From: Carcinoscorpius rotundicauda
Lineage: Eukaryota > Arthropoda > Merostomata > Xiphosura > Limulidae
Direction: 5' to 3'
Assembly: GCA_011833715.1 (NCBI GenBank)
Contig: CM022395.1
Location: forward strand, 20,516,173-20,580,172
Length of the DNA: 64,000 nucleotides
Positions 35,393-47,899 of the stretch are shown in pieces (within the stretch, counting starts at the first letter, position 1; every line of letters begins with the position of its first letter). A program made the translations under genes and the position numbers. The notes beneath the pieces were generated by a model. The model worked only from the letters and a program-made list of their open reading frames with translations, ran no database searches and was not told where the DNA came from.

Positions 35393-36879
35393 GCAAGCCT
35401 CTTTTACTAAATGACCAGATTTTATTGTGACGACGTATTCTCATTGACTTTAGTTTAAGACGTTGACCGTTAAGATGATATAGGGTCTCTTTCATGGCTG
35501 TACAATCCCAACATTTGGCAGATTCCTTGTTCTTAGTGAGCTTCTCTTTGCTGATGGTCTCCTTTTGTAAGGTATACATTTACCCATAGAGATATTTCAC
35601 CCATTGGTGGGCTTTCATACCAACTGTTTTAGGTAACCAGTGGTTGACAGGTCTTGAACCTTTGAAAAGTTCTACACCATGCCCTTGTGGCTGTCAAACG
35701 CGCATTTTTCGCATTATAAGCCTATCAATAGTTCCAAATTGAGTTGAAGAACGTGAATTTAAATTAATGAAGCCTCAAATATTACCACAGTAGACTACCA
35801 GCAGGTAACATGCGGTTATAGAACTACGGTTCTAACTTGAATCAAAATTATCACCTTGAAAACATGAACGTGCAACTTTCCGTGTTTTTAATTATTTATA
35901 CAATCTTGCGTGTTTGTTTTTAATAACTTCTTTTTGAGTCGTAGTTTGGTTTCGTGATCTTTGTTTTCGAGTAATTGTATATAGCCTATATAACTGGCGA
36001 GTGACTATTTTTGCTATATCATTAACAATCTAATTTTAAAATACGCTTCCCACTAAGTAGACCCCTTTGCCAAAGGTTTTTATTTTAACGTGTAACGTTA
36101 AAATTAAAATAAACGTCAATCCGCCTTAAACACTTCGGAAATGGGGTGGGGGTGTGCGCTAAGGAAGCACTTTGGTTGTTATTAGTCAAAACTATAACCA
36201 TGAAAGACAAACGCAACAAACAGTAAGCTTACCTATTTATTTCTAGATGTCATACAACTTCCATGGCTTATGGTCTTTGATTGTACATACTGTCTTTTAG
36301 ATTTCTACTTATTTGTTCCGTGAATGCTAATGAAGAACAGTGGAGTGTAGTTTCTGTTGCTTAACCTTGGCAGCTGAAATTAAAATAAATGCATATTTTC
36401 TTGCTTCTATGTTTGATATATAAATTAAATTGTATGTTTCTGACCGTTGCACTAATAATTTATTTGCGTATATAATATTGTACTCAAAACAGCTAGACTG
36501 TGTGATGTTTCAATAATAACTTTTCGTTGTAAGAAATCGATCACCAATCTAGTGTTTCTGTATCTTTAACATTAATTTTGCTTTATATTAATTAGTCCAT
36601 TAAATTTCACGTTGGTTTATTATTACTCCAACAACGTATAGACTCTCGTTGGTCATTATCCATTCCGCAAAAGGAACTTCATGGTTTTTAGCCTCCATGT
36701 TACAAATTATTTGTATACTGGCAAGGTCAATGTACGGAACCCGGAACTTGTAAGACAACTTCTGCCCGGGAGCTTCCACTCAAACTAGGTAACAAAACGT
36801 GCCCATCCTGGAGAATGGGGAAATAAATATAAGGAAAGTTTTCAGCGTGATTCATTAAGGATATGTTTAACAGCGTAAT

Positions 36880-37105
36880 GTTTGTTTTTGTTTTTGGAAT
36901 TTCGCACAAAGCTACACGAGGGCTATCTGTGCTAGCCGTCCCTAATTTAGCATTGTAAGACTAGAGGGAAGGCAGCTAGTCATCACCACCCACTGCCAAC
37001 TTTTGGGCTACTCTTTTACCAACGAATAGTGGGATTGACCATCACATTATAACGCCCCCACGACTGGGATGGGGAGCATGTTCGGCGCCTCGGGCCAGAT
37101 TACGA
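36880..37105 (-). mobile_element. tRNA-derived SINE, family A, head partly deleted
   Basis: The tail is at the left (tttggaatttcgcacaaagc) and the body is intact (ctgccaacttttgggctact). The right end breaks off at ggcgcctcgggccagattac inside the tRNA head. Confidence 0.85.
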
Positions 37106-37734
37106 AATAACATAACATACTCGAAGGGTTTTTTCACCATGGCCCAAAGTTTCGTAAACCGACATAAATTGTTTGCTTCGTAACTAAGCTTACATCATCA
37201 CTATGAAGTTAAAATAATTTTGCTAGTCAATTATCGACAAAGTATGGTTTAACTGGAAAAATACTGTCTACTTCATATGCAACACGTAATTTTTTATGGT
37301 ATAAAACAGTAAATAAATTTTGAAACTTTTGAAGTTCAATATCCTTTCATTTAGTTAAAGCTAATTTTAAAAGCTTTCTTGGTCATAAATCTGCCTTGTA
37401 TAACCTATAAAACGTTCACTATAAAATATTTCATTACAACTTAAACTATTTCCGAGACTAAAAAGTGTTATTTATAAAAACTCAAGTAATAAAATAGCAG
37501 TAATCTCATTTTTTTTAAATCCATTTTATATTCCCGTGGCTGACACGATAAAGCTATTCCTTTAAATACGTTTTGTGCTAAAACAAGCGAATTGTATTTA
37601 CATTTCAGCATAGTGATAGCATCCAAGTGCAATGTATGATATACAAATATGATGAAACGTTGTAGAATGGACGGCAACTGCCTATTGTGGAGACAAGTGT
37701 AAAGGACGATGTTTTGTAAGCCATGGCGTCACGG

Positions 37735-38640
37735 TTATGAAAACTTACCAGCCTTTTTAGAACATTTTAATTTCATAGACAAAAGAATCCATTTCACAAT
37801 GGAAATAAATGAACGAAACAGACTATAGTTTCTTGACATTACTCATCAGCAAACAAGCAAGACATAACCACAACTGTATACAGAGAACCCACTCGTACGG
37901 ACAGGTACCTACACTTCCAGTCTCACCATCCAATTTCGATAAAACATGGTATAGTCCAATGTCTAAACAAGAGAACAGAAAACATTTACGATAAGACGTC
38001 CATCGAAGCACAACGCCAAAAGATACGAGTTTTAAATAAAATGGTGACACCTCTTTTTTTTTTTTTTTCCATCAAAAACTACTTGAAGAAGACCATGACA
38101 GAAAGAATAGATCAGAAAGTTACCACCATTACCGCTATTTATCCACCTCACCTACAACATTTCGGTGAAAAACTTAAATGCATAGCCAAAAAATTCAACA
38201 TGGAATTTCGGTGAAAATCCTAAAGTACCTTAAGGACCATTCTGGTAAAAAAAAAAAAAAAAATGACCTACCAAAGAGAATCTCAAAAACGTCATCTACG
38301 AAATTCCCTGTTCCCACAACGATACATATATTGGAGAAACAGGAATAAAAGAACATAAAAATAATACAAGACTCATGAAAATACAATTCAGCCATTGCAG
38401 AACACGCGATGTTACCTGGACACAGAATAAACTGGAAGAAAACTAGAATCGCCGACACAGAAAAGTTCTGGAAGACAAAAATCAAGGAACCATTTGATAT
38501 TAATACTATTAAACATTCACTAAACAGAAATTCCAGATTAGAAGTGAGTAACCTGTGGTTGCTATCGATTGAATCGACAGGTAATCTCTCCTTCAATCAG
38601 AAACGGTGATAATCAAACCAATCATAACACGCTCGCACAA
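37735..38640 (+). pseudogene. Penelope-like element fragment: RT end and GIY-YIG domain
   Basis: Plus-strand words appear in the order expected of a Penelope-like element. FLEHFNFIDKRIHFTMEINE, then FLDIT (37765-37850), matches the RT block that precedes the F-L-D motif. VYREPTRTDRYLHFQSHHPI (37875-37935) matches the conserved thumb segment. VIYEIPCS and TYIGETG (38292-38345) are the GIY-YIG endonuclease core. IAEHAMLPGHRINWKKT-type sequence, DTEKFWKTKIKEPFDI and SRLEVSNLWL (38395-38570) are the C-terminal part. Frameshifts, stops and a poly-T/A tract (38053, 38250) break it. The catalytic RT core is missing, so it is 5'-truncated. Confidence 0.85.
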
Positions 38641-38807
38641 TCCACCAGAACACTAAAAGACCAATAACACTTATTCACGTACTAAAAAGGCGAAAGATTA
38701 ATACGAATTGAAAGGATACATGAGCGGAGTTGGAGGAGGACTGTTTAGTTTTCAAGCACCTCAAGAGATTAATGTTTCGTTGAAAATATTAATCTTATGC
38801 CATAATT

Positions 38808-38833
38808 TGTGTGTGTGTGTGTGTGTGTGTGTG
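38808..38833 (+). repeat. (GT)n microsatellite
   Basis: Thirteen GT units. Confidence 0.95.
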
Positions 38834-39494
38834 TCTACCTCGCGAAGTTGACAGCGATACTTCTCTCTTAACAGCTTTCTTTACGCCCTGAATGAAAACT
38901 TAAATTATCTAATCAAATATGCCACTTTACTTTCAGAGTTAGGCACTGGTAGGATAGTTTATTCGGCGCCCTACCAGCGAAAGGGGTTTTCTCGAGGCAC
39001 TCCTGTTTCACCCCAACAGCAAAATATCCAGTTTCGTGGGATCTATAGATCCTAGTCCTGAAAAGAGGCCCGTCTTTATATATCAAAATTTTCGTAAACC
39101 ACAGTCACACGACTTAACCTTGTCGACGTGCTGGCTTTGCATCTCCCTGCTCTTTCTACTGCACCATGTTTACGCCAAGTGATTTTCAAGAAGTTGTAAA
39201 CTGAACTTCTCATCACTCTATTCACACACATTTCAGATAGCCGACCCTTTTCGCAGCTCTGACCGACACTCCTTAAAGAGATAATAAATCTGTAAAGTTC
39301 ACAAGGTCATTTGAGACCACTACTCCAAATTAGCAAATAAGAGCTACCCTACTTCAGTTAACAAGTTTCAAAATTGTGATACATTTACTCTTGCCGCGGG
39401 TGGGGTGAAGATAATGGTTTCTGACATCCCCGGGTTATTTTTCGCCTCCCTTAGGAGAACGAAATAATAATTTAACCCCAATACCTACCAAGTA

Positions 39495-39495
<1 letters not shown>

Positions 39496-39555
<60 letters not shown>
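39496..39555 (+). repeat. (AC)n microsatellite
   Basis: About 30 uninterrupted AC units, followed 40 bp later by a run of ten C. Confidence 0.95.
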
Positions 39556-39558
<3 letters not shown>

Positions 39559-40004
39559 CACCTGTCCTGTGAAAGTGTTTTCTCCCGTTCTCCCCCCCCC
39601 CATACATCCGAATCTCAGGCATTTGATCTTTAGATCCCAGCAAAGGCAACTCTATTGCCCAGCCCTAAATCGGGTCGTTTTACGTTCATATCCACATTGA
39701 CGTCTGCTTGTCAGACTTTGGCCTGGCTCACTTCTTCGGTGCTGCCTCTGTTTTGCTCTTTCTCACCCATTAATTTTATAATGTCCCATCGCACTTCATA
39801 TTTTAAGTGAAAATTAAATACAGGCAAAGTTTCAAGTACAGTTAAACAATCTCTCGCATGAAAGGGGCAAAGAGGAACTACAACTTTCCTAAGCATCTCA
39901 GTTGGGGAGGGAATTCTTGAAACTTCTCTCTCTATAAACTAAACCCCTGCCAAGTTCCTTTGCGTTTGCACGCACTGACTCGAAGGCGAAAGGCGCAAGA
40001 CTTT

Positions 40005-40070
40005 CGAAACGTCGTTCTTTACACTTGTGTCTCCACAACAGACAGTTACCGTCCATCCTACAAAGTTTGA
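40005..40070 (-). repeat. Short dispersed repeat, inverted copy of 37660-37720
   Basis: The minus strand reads ggatggacggtaactgtctg ttgtggagacacaagtgtaa ag. The plus strand at 37664 reads gaatggacggcaactgccta ttgtggagacaagtgtaaag. The homology is about 60 bp. The left copy sits directly upstream of the Penelope-like fragment, so it may be part of that family. Confidence 0.5.
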
Positions 40071-40578
40071 TTATGAATACTCTGTCTAAACAATCTATCA
40101 AAGGATATACAAGTATTTCTGTTACCAACTTATAAACTTTTTTTCAAATAAAACAATTATTTCGCTGGTTTTGATGCCGAGGTGTCCATCTTTACATTTT
40201 GAAGTTTTGTGTTGCTGGACTACAAGATCATTCACTCGAATAGGTTGTACACTTAAGGTACGAGATAAGTTACTTATGATCCTAGAAACAAATATCCGAT
40301 AAAAAGTGCTATTTGCAATACTTAATGTTAAAAGTATTTAATGAAAACATAACTTTATTTACACAAACACTGGCGTGAATATACTAGTGGCTATTATGCT
40401 TTGCTTTTTAGCAATCTTGTTACTTAACTAACTAGGTTGGCGATGCATATGTGTAACATAAGATATGCTTTTAGATTCAACTTCATAAGACACATCCAGA
40501 AATACCACAGCGGTTCTGAAAGCTCGAAATTTATTTGGAATTATATTACAAATTGTATACTGCTTTCTAGCACCCTCA

Positions 40579-40851
40579 GGCCCGGCATGGCCAAGTAGTT
40601 AAAGCACTCGACTCGTAATATGAGGGTCACAGGTTCGAATTTCTGTCACACCAAACATACTCGCCCTTTGAGTCTTGGTGGCGGCGTTACAATGTGATGG
40701 TCAGTCCCACTATTCGTTTGGAAAGAGTAGCCCAAGAGTCGGCAATGGGTGGTGATGACTAGCTGCCTTCCCTCTAGTCTTACACTACTAAATTAGGGAC
40801 GGCTAGTTCAGATAGCCCTTATGTAGCTTTACGCGAAATTCGAAACAAACC
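40579..40851 (+). mobile_element. tRNA-derived SINE, family A, full length
   Basis: Complete: ggcccggcatggccaagtag ttaaagcactcgac, then cacaggttcgaatttctgtc (B box), body gtcggcaatgggtggtgatg, tail ttacgcgaaattcgaaacaa. Its start matches the family consensus. Confidence 0.92.
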
Positions 40852-41103
40852 AAGTCAAAGTAGCTCTCTCAACGATTAATACAAAATGAAGGAAAACCTG
40901 AGCATTAGTACAATAATGTACTTTAATAAGAATTGGATGAGAAACGAATTACTATGCGAATTAGACAGTTACCTCATATGTGATGAAGCTAGTCTTAAAT
41001 ATCTCTCCCCAGTTAACTTATATTTTAAATATAAAAGTAAATATAAAAGAAAAAAATATATACATATAACTTTTAAATAATAAAAATAAAAAATGATAAT
41101 AAT

Positions 41104-41157
41104 ATACACACACACACACACAAACACACACACAAACACGTATGTGTGTGTGTGTTT
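41104..41157 (+). repeat. (AC)n followed by (GT)n inverted microsatellite
   Basis: An AC tract with two AAAC interruptions runs into acgtatgtgtgtgtgtgt, so the two halves are self-complementary and could fold back on each other. Confidence 0.85.
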
Positions 41158-42039
41158 ATATTTTATTATTAAACAATAAAAAAAATTCCACTAACAAACT
41201 TGACATTCTGCTGAAAGAATAAAATAATCACTGTATACGAACCACAATACGTGGACATTGCCCTGAAAAGGACCAAAATAATATTCAGTTCTACAATTAT
41301 AAATACCAATCCGTCAAGAACCTAAGTACGGGGGGGAGGAAGAGGTCACAGAGAACCTAATCCTCCAGGGTATGAACTTTTTTTTAACCCAAACACCGAC
41401 AGACATTCTTTTAACGACGTCACCAGAGTCATTCGGTGACCTCCATAAACAGAAGGAGAGAGAAAGAAAGAAAGAAAGTAGTTTTCTCCCCATACACGAC
41501 TAACATACTGGTATAAATTTAGTCTATAATTGAGTAATATGTCAGAAAACGAGTAGGATAATTTTGTCCAATTTTCGGTTATCATTTTGCAAATAAAAAA
41601 GGACTACTAACTTTCAACTATTTAGAGTTTCTTAAAAGTATCACGAAGGTTAAAGACTTAAGTAGCCTGAATTTCCTCATTTTTTCTTTGCTTCTAAGTT
41701 ATTGTATTTTAATATTTGATGTATATAAACATTAAAATATGTATATTATAATTAATAATCTGCGTTAAAAGTTTCTACAAACTTATCTATTTCAGAATCG
41801 TTTTATACTTTGTTATGAATATTACGAGACATCGAACACACCGTAGAAAAGTGTGTGGGGTTGTGAATAATTAGGGTCGAGTCAACAGTGTAGTGGTGAA
41901 AAATTAGGCATTTTAATTAAAACAAAAAGCAATTACCACACTTAATGTACTTTTCGTTATGTAACGGATTTGCCGTTGTATATTTATTTTAGTGTTTATG
42001 CTGGTTTCTGTGTAGTTTTTTTGCATGTATTTTTAACTG

Positions 42040-42430
42040 TTTAAGTTCCGCATCTTCACCAAGCTTCTAGAGAATTATTGAAAGTGACAATCAACAATTT
42101 TTATTTACGAAAACGCGCTTAAACACTGTTAACAATTCTAGAAACTTCTAGATTGGTATATAAAAACCGCCGTGTTGAGAGAGAGAAATTTTATTATTTT
42201 TCAGCTACAGTTAATGTGCTATAGGTCTAGAAAGCTGTCATTGTCATTAACGCCTATTAATAGGAAAACTACAGAATTTGACCAGGGACATTATAGATTT
42301 CGAACATTACAAACCATTCAACTTCAATGAATTATTTTGGATATTATTATTTTTCTGAGTACATTAAATACCTTTGCTGAAAGGAGTCAGCTTGTATCCA
42401 GTGCGAGGTCAGCCAAGAAAAGATTTAGGC
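42040..42430 (+). repeat. Dispersed repeat with heat shock elements and TATA box (copy 2)
   Basis: GAA/TTC units occur at 42066-42082 and at 42136-42152 (attctagaaacttctag). TATA (gtatataaaa) follows at 42157. The leader aligns with copy 1: cctattaataggaaaactac, atagatttcgaacattacaa, caatgaattattttgga. No ORF follows. Confidence 0.6.
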
Positions 42431-42465
42431 GAGACCTAACAATATCAAATCAGAATTAATTTGTT

Positions 42466-42610
42466 TGTCCATGATGATGACAAACCCACTTGAAGTAAAA
42501 TGTATCTCAAGATGGCTGATATGGATATTAAAACTTTAAGTAGAAAGCAACGTTTCGACCATCTTACGTCATCTTCAGGATAAAAGTTTTAATACCCATT
42601 CCAGCCGGAT
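42466..42610 (-). repeat. Dispersed repeat with hammerhead-type core and long stem (copy 2)
   Basis: Arms at 42514-42537 (ggctgatatggatattaaaa cttt) and 42583-42607 (aaaagttttaatacccattc cagcc) are inverted and would form a helix of about 20 pairs. The minus strand between them reads cctgaaga, a stem gacgtaagatggtc, then gaaacgttgc. CUGAAGA and GAAA are the hammerhead core boxes. The base corresponding to U16.1 seems changed to C, so this copy is probably inactive. I interpret it as a Penelope-like terminal repeat. Confidence 0.6.
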
Positions 42611-43779
42611 ATGACTGAGTATTGGCAGTAAGTTCATAAAACCTAAACTATAATTTGTAATAACAGTTATTGTAAATTGTATTGTTTTATTTTTGTATAT
42701 TAAAATATATTTGTTATAAAAATAAATTTTGTGATCAATTTTGTTGGTGAATAACATAAGTTTAATACATATTAACATTTAATTAACTATTAAGTTCTAA
42801 TTAAACGTTATGATTATTTGAGATAGTAACACGTAACATAATAAATTGGAGACTCGTTCGAAATAAATAAAAATATATAAAAACTTGTATATATATAAAA
42901 GACGGGCACGCGCAAGAAAACAGATTGCGTGGACGACAAACGTTGAAAAACGCTATCCCAGTTTGTGATTGAAACTTTGTTGGTCCAACACTCCCGATTA
43001 AACATGTTAAGCTGTCCTTAACTGGTTGCTTATGATCACTGACATATCACAAGAATTTAATTTTTTTTTCGAAAGAAAATGCTATATGATTTACGGCCCA
43101 TCAGACAGCTCAAATCGCTTTTTATTAGCATTACAATATCCAAGTATTAAGTTATTTCCACGTAAAATATGAAGGGGGGAATCGAATTTCATTCTCTAAG
43201 AAAGGGATAAGTTTTCGGCGTATGATAACTTAGAAAAATAATTTTGAACATTTCATTTTTTTTTAAAAATAGAATCGAAAATTTTATTTTAAATAATTTG
43301 TATAGAAATAACAACATTACCATATCATTGACATTGCATCCTTCTACGGTCGTCAGAACAAGGACAGTATTTAATGTTCTAATTTTATTTATCATACGTC
43401 AAAACTTGTTAGTTTTTTATAGTTAATTATACTTATAATCAATTATGAACACCAAACGTTAAGCATGTGTTAACCAAAATTACTTTTTCTTCCCAAACCA
43501 GCTTGTGATAATGTCAAAATTTCTGTAAACGTATTGTAAAATTAGTTTGTCAACCAACCAGTTTGAATCTAGTAAACATAAGTGAACTATAAAAAGCACC
43601 ATAGATCTAATTTATATATCAATTTAGCATCGTAGACGAATACGAATGTGTATACGATTTAGTCTGCTCAGGCTCTAATTTTTCTTCCTCTAATTCTACT
43701 TGAGAAACTGAGGTGAAACTTCCCTGTTGTGAAAGTAAGTAAACCAATACTCACTTGATTTACCCTTAAACTATAGTCA

Positions 43780-44050
43780 TTGTTTGTTTTGGAATTTCGC
43801 ACAAAGCTACTCGAGGGCTATCTGTGCTAGGCGTCCCTAATTTAGCAGTGTAAGACTAGAGGGAAGGCAGCTAGTCATCACCACCCACCGCCAACTCTTG
43901 GGCTATTTTACCAACGAATAGTGGGATTGACCGTCACATTATACGCCCCCACGGCTGGGAGGGCGAGCATGTTTAGTACGACGCGGGTGCGAACCCGCGA
44001 CCCTCGGATTACGAGTCGCACGCCTTACGCGCTTGGCCATGCCAGGCCCA
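43780..44050 (-). mobile_element. tRNA-derived SINE, family A, full length with target duplication
   Basis: Complete minus-strand copy, head at right (rc of cttggccatgccaggcc). Flanked by aaactatagtca at 43768-43779 and 44051-44062, a 12-bp target-site duplication. It lies 300 bp upstream of a coding exon. Confidence 0.93.
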
Positions 44051-44352
44051 AAACTATAGTCAAATCATAGCTGTAATCGATATTAATTTCATTGCAGCAC
44101 TACTGTAAAATTAATTATTTTGTTCTAGATTTTATGTTTTTCCCTGGTTGTGACAACTTTTAGAACTTGGAACGATAACTCAATAACTTAAAGAATATTT
44201 TGATATTGGGTCGTTTTTATTTTGTAGTTGTGTCTTGTTTTGATTTTTTCTTGATTATTGTGTTTAAATATCTTAGCCTGGTGTTTCATGACGGGAAGTG
44301 AAAACATTATAAAATTTTGTTTCAAATTACCATTATTTTTTTATTTTTTTAG

Positions 44353-44415
44353 GAAGACAGTCTGGCGTCAATCCAACTACAGATTGAATGTCGAGACAAG
44401 TTGACGTTCGTAACT
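44353..44415 (+). CDS. PCDH15: Cadherin gene: EC1 exon with second conserved Cys
   Basis: A 63-bp exon between acceptor ttattttttttag and donor gtaact|gtaagt (GT at 44416), phase 0 on both sides. It encodes EDSLASIQLQIECRDKLTFV T, residues 97-117. This follows the LDRD of the previous exon directly, as in protocadherin-15. There the strand F segment S-I-V-V-Q-V-Q-C carries the second Cys of the EC1 disulfide. Cys109 here would pair with Cys29, a spacing of 80 residues. The exon is small, but the position of the Cys and exact phase make it convincing in context. Confidence 0.82.
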
Positions 44416-47400
44416 GTAAGTTGCAAAATTAGATACCACAAGTCTATGTAGTTGTAGTATATAAGCTTATCTCAGTTAATACGTGAATTCTCTGTTGTTT
44501 TTTTTAGCTATCATAAAATGCCCGTGTTTTGCTGCGGGGTTCAAAGGTTCTCCTATGATGCGCAGAGGCTTCAATATATCAGTCAAGCTCTACCATTATT
44601 CACAATTACTTTCATATTAATCCAATGGGATTTGTACTTTAACAAATCTGTTAGGACTTCTGCCCAAGATACCTGAGCAAATGGGCCAAGCTTGGTTATG
44701 CTAACATGTGAATGGGGATTCGAATATAATTTCAAACATGGTGCCCAGAGATCAAAAGGGGAGAAACTGAAAATACAAATTATGATGCCAGATTGAGGTC
44801 GAGTGATCTTGAAAACTACTCTTAAAACCTTTTATCTTACTTGAGTCACCTTCCTAGTGCATTTTAGGCTCCTTTGTAAGAGGATATGACCTATAGATAT
44901 AGACATTACCCAGACCACCCCAAGTCCACCATCAAATTTGGTTATGCTATCTCCATAACTCTTAGCTGTTCATGCGTGCATACACAAAGCTACAAGTTGA
45001 ACTGATATAGGATGTTGAAAGTAATTGAAAAGAACCTTTAAATTCCTCTCGTCTTTGTTACTTAGGTCACTGAAAACGGGCATCACATGAGCTCCCTATT
45101 AGAAAAGATTACAATATTATGCTGGAGAGCAACAGTGATCTTTTCCACTTGTTGGTCAAATGATACCCTAGAGTAAGATCGACCCTCTTTTACATAAGTG
45201 ACGTTTCTTTTTGAGTAAACTGGCATATTGTTTTTTGTATATAATAATGCTTTTTTAAAGTTTAGAATAAGAGGATTAAAAATTCTGTGAATTATCTCAA
45301 TCTTAATAATTCTCTTAAAAGCATAATACGCTCTAGTAAAGGTCTTGAAGTACACTTGCCCTTTAAAAACCTTGATTTTTTTTTGGATGGGTGTTACTTT
45401 ACTTTATAGTGTACCAAAAATACAGAAACGTCGTATTCATATAACCGTAATAACTGCCCTCATCATTATATATTGACTTACTAATACATGGGTTTGTGTG
45501 GTTTGCACTTTAATAACGTGCCAACGGTTGGAACTACAGAATCAAACTTTATAAGCAACATCACATCTTGAAACTCAGACCTTTTGATCGACAAAACGAA
45601 ACATTACGTATATAAGTCGAAAAGCATTATTGTTATTGTGTACAAACCTCATCCTACAAAAATATATTTCAAGAAACACCGTCAAGAACTATATATCAGG
45701 AAAATCTGGTAATAAATGAAAATTGAACAAGCTCAATATGTCAGTTCTTGTACACAGTAAGGGAGAAAAATATGGAAATGGAAAACATACTGTATTGAGG
45801 TAAACGATTTATATTAGAACAGAAACTTAATTTAGACTGTAAACGTGCAGTTGATTCAATCATACAGATGTTTACCCGACTATATTAGTATTTTCTATGT
45901 AAGTCTGTTGATTTCTTTAGAGCATGACATTGGTCACATGCTGTCACAGAGCTTAATGGCAAAAGTACAAGCAGTGCTCTTTCAAATACCCTGTTGAATG
46001 TCACATATTTTATGAGTTGTTTGGTTGCACTCTTCTTTATTCGTGTAAGTCCAAATTCACTTTGTGATGCTAAGAACTGAATTCTTACCAGGCCAAGGCG
46101 GGAATTCTATTGTTATAGAACTACCAATTTGGTCTTTATGTGATTTTTACTATATTGGTTTTTAACTTAGGATGTGACAAATTGCTGACCGCTGGACACA
46201 TTCATAATGGAATGCTATACCATGTCAAGTGTGTATGTTAGTTTATAATATTGTTGTTTTCATACGGTTGTAGTATATGAGCTTATTCTAAGTTTCTACT
46301 CACTTATGCATTTTTCAAAATTTTTGTATACGTTTATGAGTCTTTTGTGGTTTTGAGATACGTTGATTAGTAATTTCAGTGGATGACTCCAATTTAGAAT
46401 TTATTACAATAAAACATTCATAGCCTTATATTCCAATTCTGAAATTTGCATATCAAGTTTTTAAAGAAATTTACTTTAGTATTTCATCATGCATATATAA
46501 TATCTTGCACTTGTGAAACTATGCATAAAAATATACTATATCAGATATTTTTAATACAAAATGTGCGTCTATGTGATACGATTGACAAACTACTGCGTAT
46601 TAAATTGTCTTAATACTCTTTATTTACAAATTTGTTATTTATGAGAATATATTCTATAGTTTTTAATAACCAACTTAAACAGATTATCTGCAAGGTATAC
46701 CAACAGGCACAATTAATGCGTATGTTTGACATCAACTTTCTTTCTTTTTTTAACCTAAGAACAAGATACTAGCTTTACAGGCATCGTTAGTATTTTGTAA
46801 ATTTACCTGTCCTTGCTTTTAGCAAGACAATGTAAGTTCTGTAAAAAGTAAACAAATCACGTCGGTTCCGGACCATCCATTAAGTCAAGCATATCAAAGC
46901 CTGCCATTGGATAATGTGACTTTAACTTTAATTCTGTTTGTTTGAGATCTTTGTAAGGAACAACGACAAACGAATATAGTTTTTTGTTTTAGAAGCTGAG
47001 GTCTGAAATTAGTGATCTTTGTTTTTTCCAGAAAAGTTTGGTTAAGACTATAAAATGTAACATTTAAAATGTTCATAACAACATAGGACGTTAAGATATT
47101 AAATAGACAAACAGATTATTGTGATTTACAAATATATGCTAAGCAAATCTTATATTATTCACAAGTCTTTCTTTTATAAGTTGTAACATCGTATGTGTGT
47201 GCTTAATTTAATGTATTTTATGTTACGTTTAAAATCCATTTTGGCAGACTTTACTAATTAAAGAGTAAACTATATATAGAATCACTGAATGACAATAATG
47301 ATAAACAACCAATGTGCCATTAATTTTAATTAATATCTGAAACGAAAACAATAAAAATCTAGTAGAAGTTATTAACGATAATCACTTCTATTACTGATGA

Positions 47401-47809
47401 ACAATGTTTAATTCAATATATTACCGCTATTAAAATTGTAATAACCTAGTAATAAATTACGATGTTTAATTAAAAAATGTGGCAATATAGTAATCTAGAA
47501 ATTCTTCAGTGAATGTTGTCTCACAAGATATAAGAAGAAAAACTTGAATAAATTATACTAAAGAATAAGCTGATGCTAAATGAAAACGTTTTACAGTTTT
47601 ACTATGTGTGACAGTACTTCGTCAGGCAGAGGGGAGCTTTACTATCTGAGGCACAAAATAAAAACTATGAAACGTTTTCATTTAAATGTGTGAACTTATT
47701 CTGTATTATAGTTATTCAGACCTGGAAATATTCACTACCCATTTCATGTTTGCTTGTTTTCTAATGATTGTAGTGGCTCTCTATATCTACATATTTTTTT
47801 CTCTTGTAG
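44416..47809 (+). other. Cadherin gene intron (3.4 kb)
   Basis: I recognise no repeat family or gene in it. Short ORFs (for example 45083-45355 minus) look like chance. Confidence 0.5.
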
Positions 47810-47899
47810 AAAAGCATCCCAGTACTTGTGCGCATTGTTGATATTAATGATAATCCACCAGAATTTACGTCACTGTCTTACACTACTAGAGTTTCTGAG
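47810..47899 (+). CDS. PCDH15: Cadherin gene: EC1-EC2 linker exon (DINDN)
   Basis: A 90-bp exon, phase 0 on both sides, between acceptor tttctcttgtag and donor tctgag|gtaagt (GT at 47900). It encodes residues 118-147: KSIPVLVRIVDINDNPPEFT followed by SLSYTTRVSE. The DINDN motif (residues 128-132) is the canonical calcium-binding linker between two cadherin repeats. PPEF starts EC2 strand A. V-S-E supplies the acidic residue that begins the next calcium site (XEX-like position). This is the clearest single proof that the gene is a cadherin. The exon boundary right after the Glu is one I would expect in this family. Confidence 0.95.

Larger units (their letters stand above)
29341..44352 (+). 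other. Cadherin gene intron (15 kb)
   Basis: The largest intron. It contains SINEs, a hammerhead-type insertion inside a dispersed repeat (32310-32760), a Penelope-like fragment (37735-38640), microsatellites and a heat-shock-promoter repeat (42040-42430). I recognise nothing in 29620-30590, 30720-32300, 32770-33070, 33110-36880 (except the small sites listed), 38930-39490, 40135-40578 or 42620-43780. 38930-39740 is less AT-rich than average and may be an unrecognised element. Confidence 0.5.

Noticed and set aside
38195..38596. 133-codon ORF on the minus strand
   Set aside because: It is the antisense of the Penelope-like GIY-YIG region on the plus strand.
40579..40660. tRNA gene at the start of the SINE (A and B box sequences)
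   Set aside because: The tRNA-like head is continuous with the SINE body and tail found in a dozen other copies. No cloverleaf with intact arms is evident.
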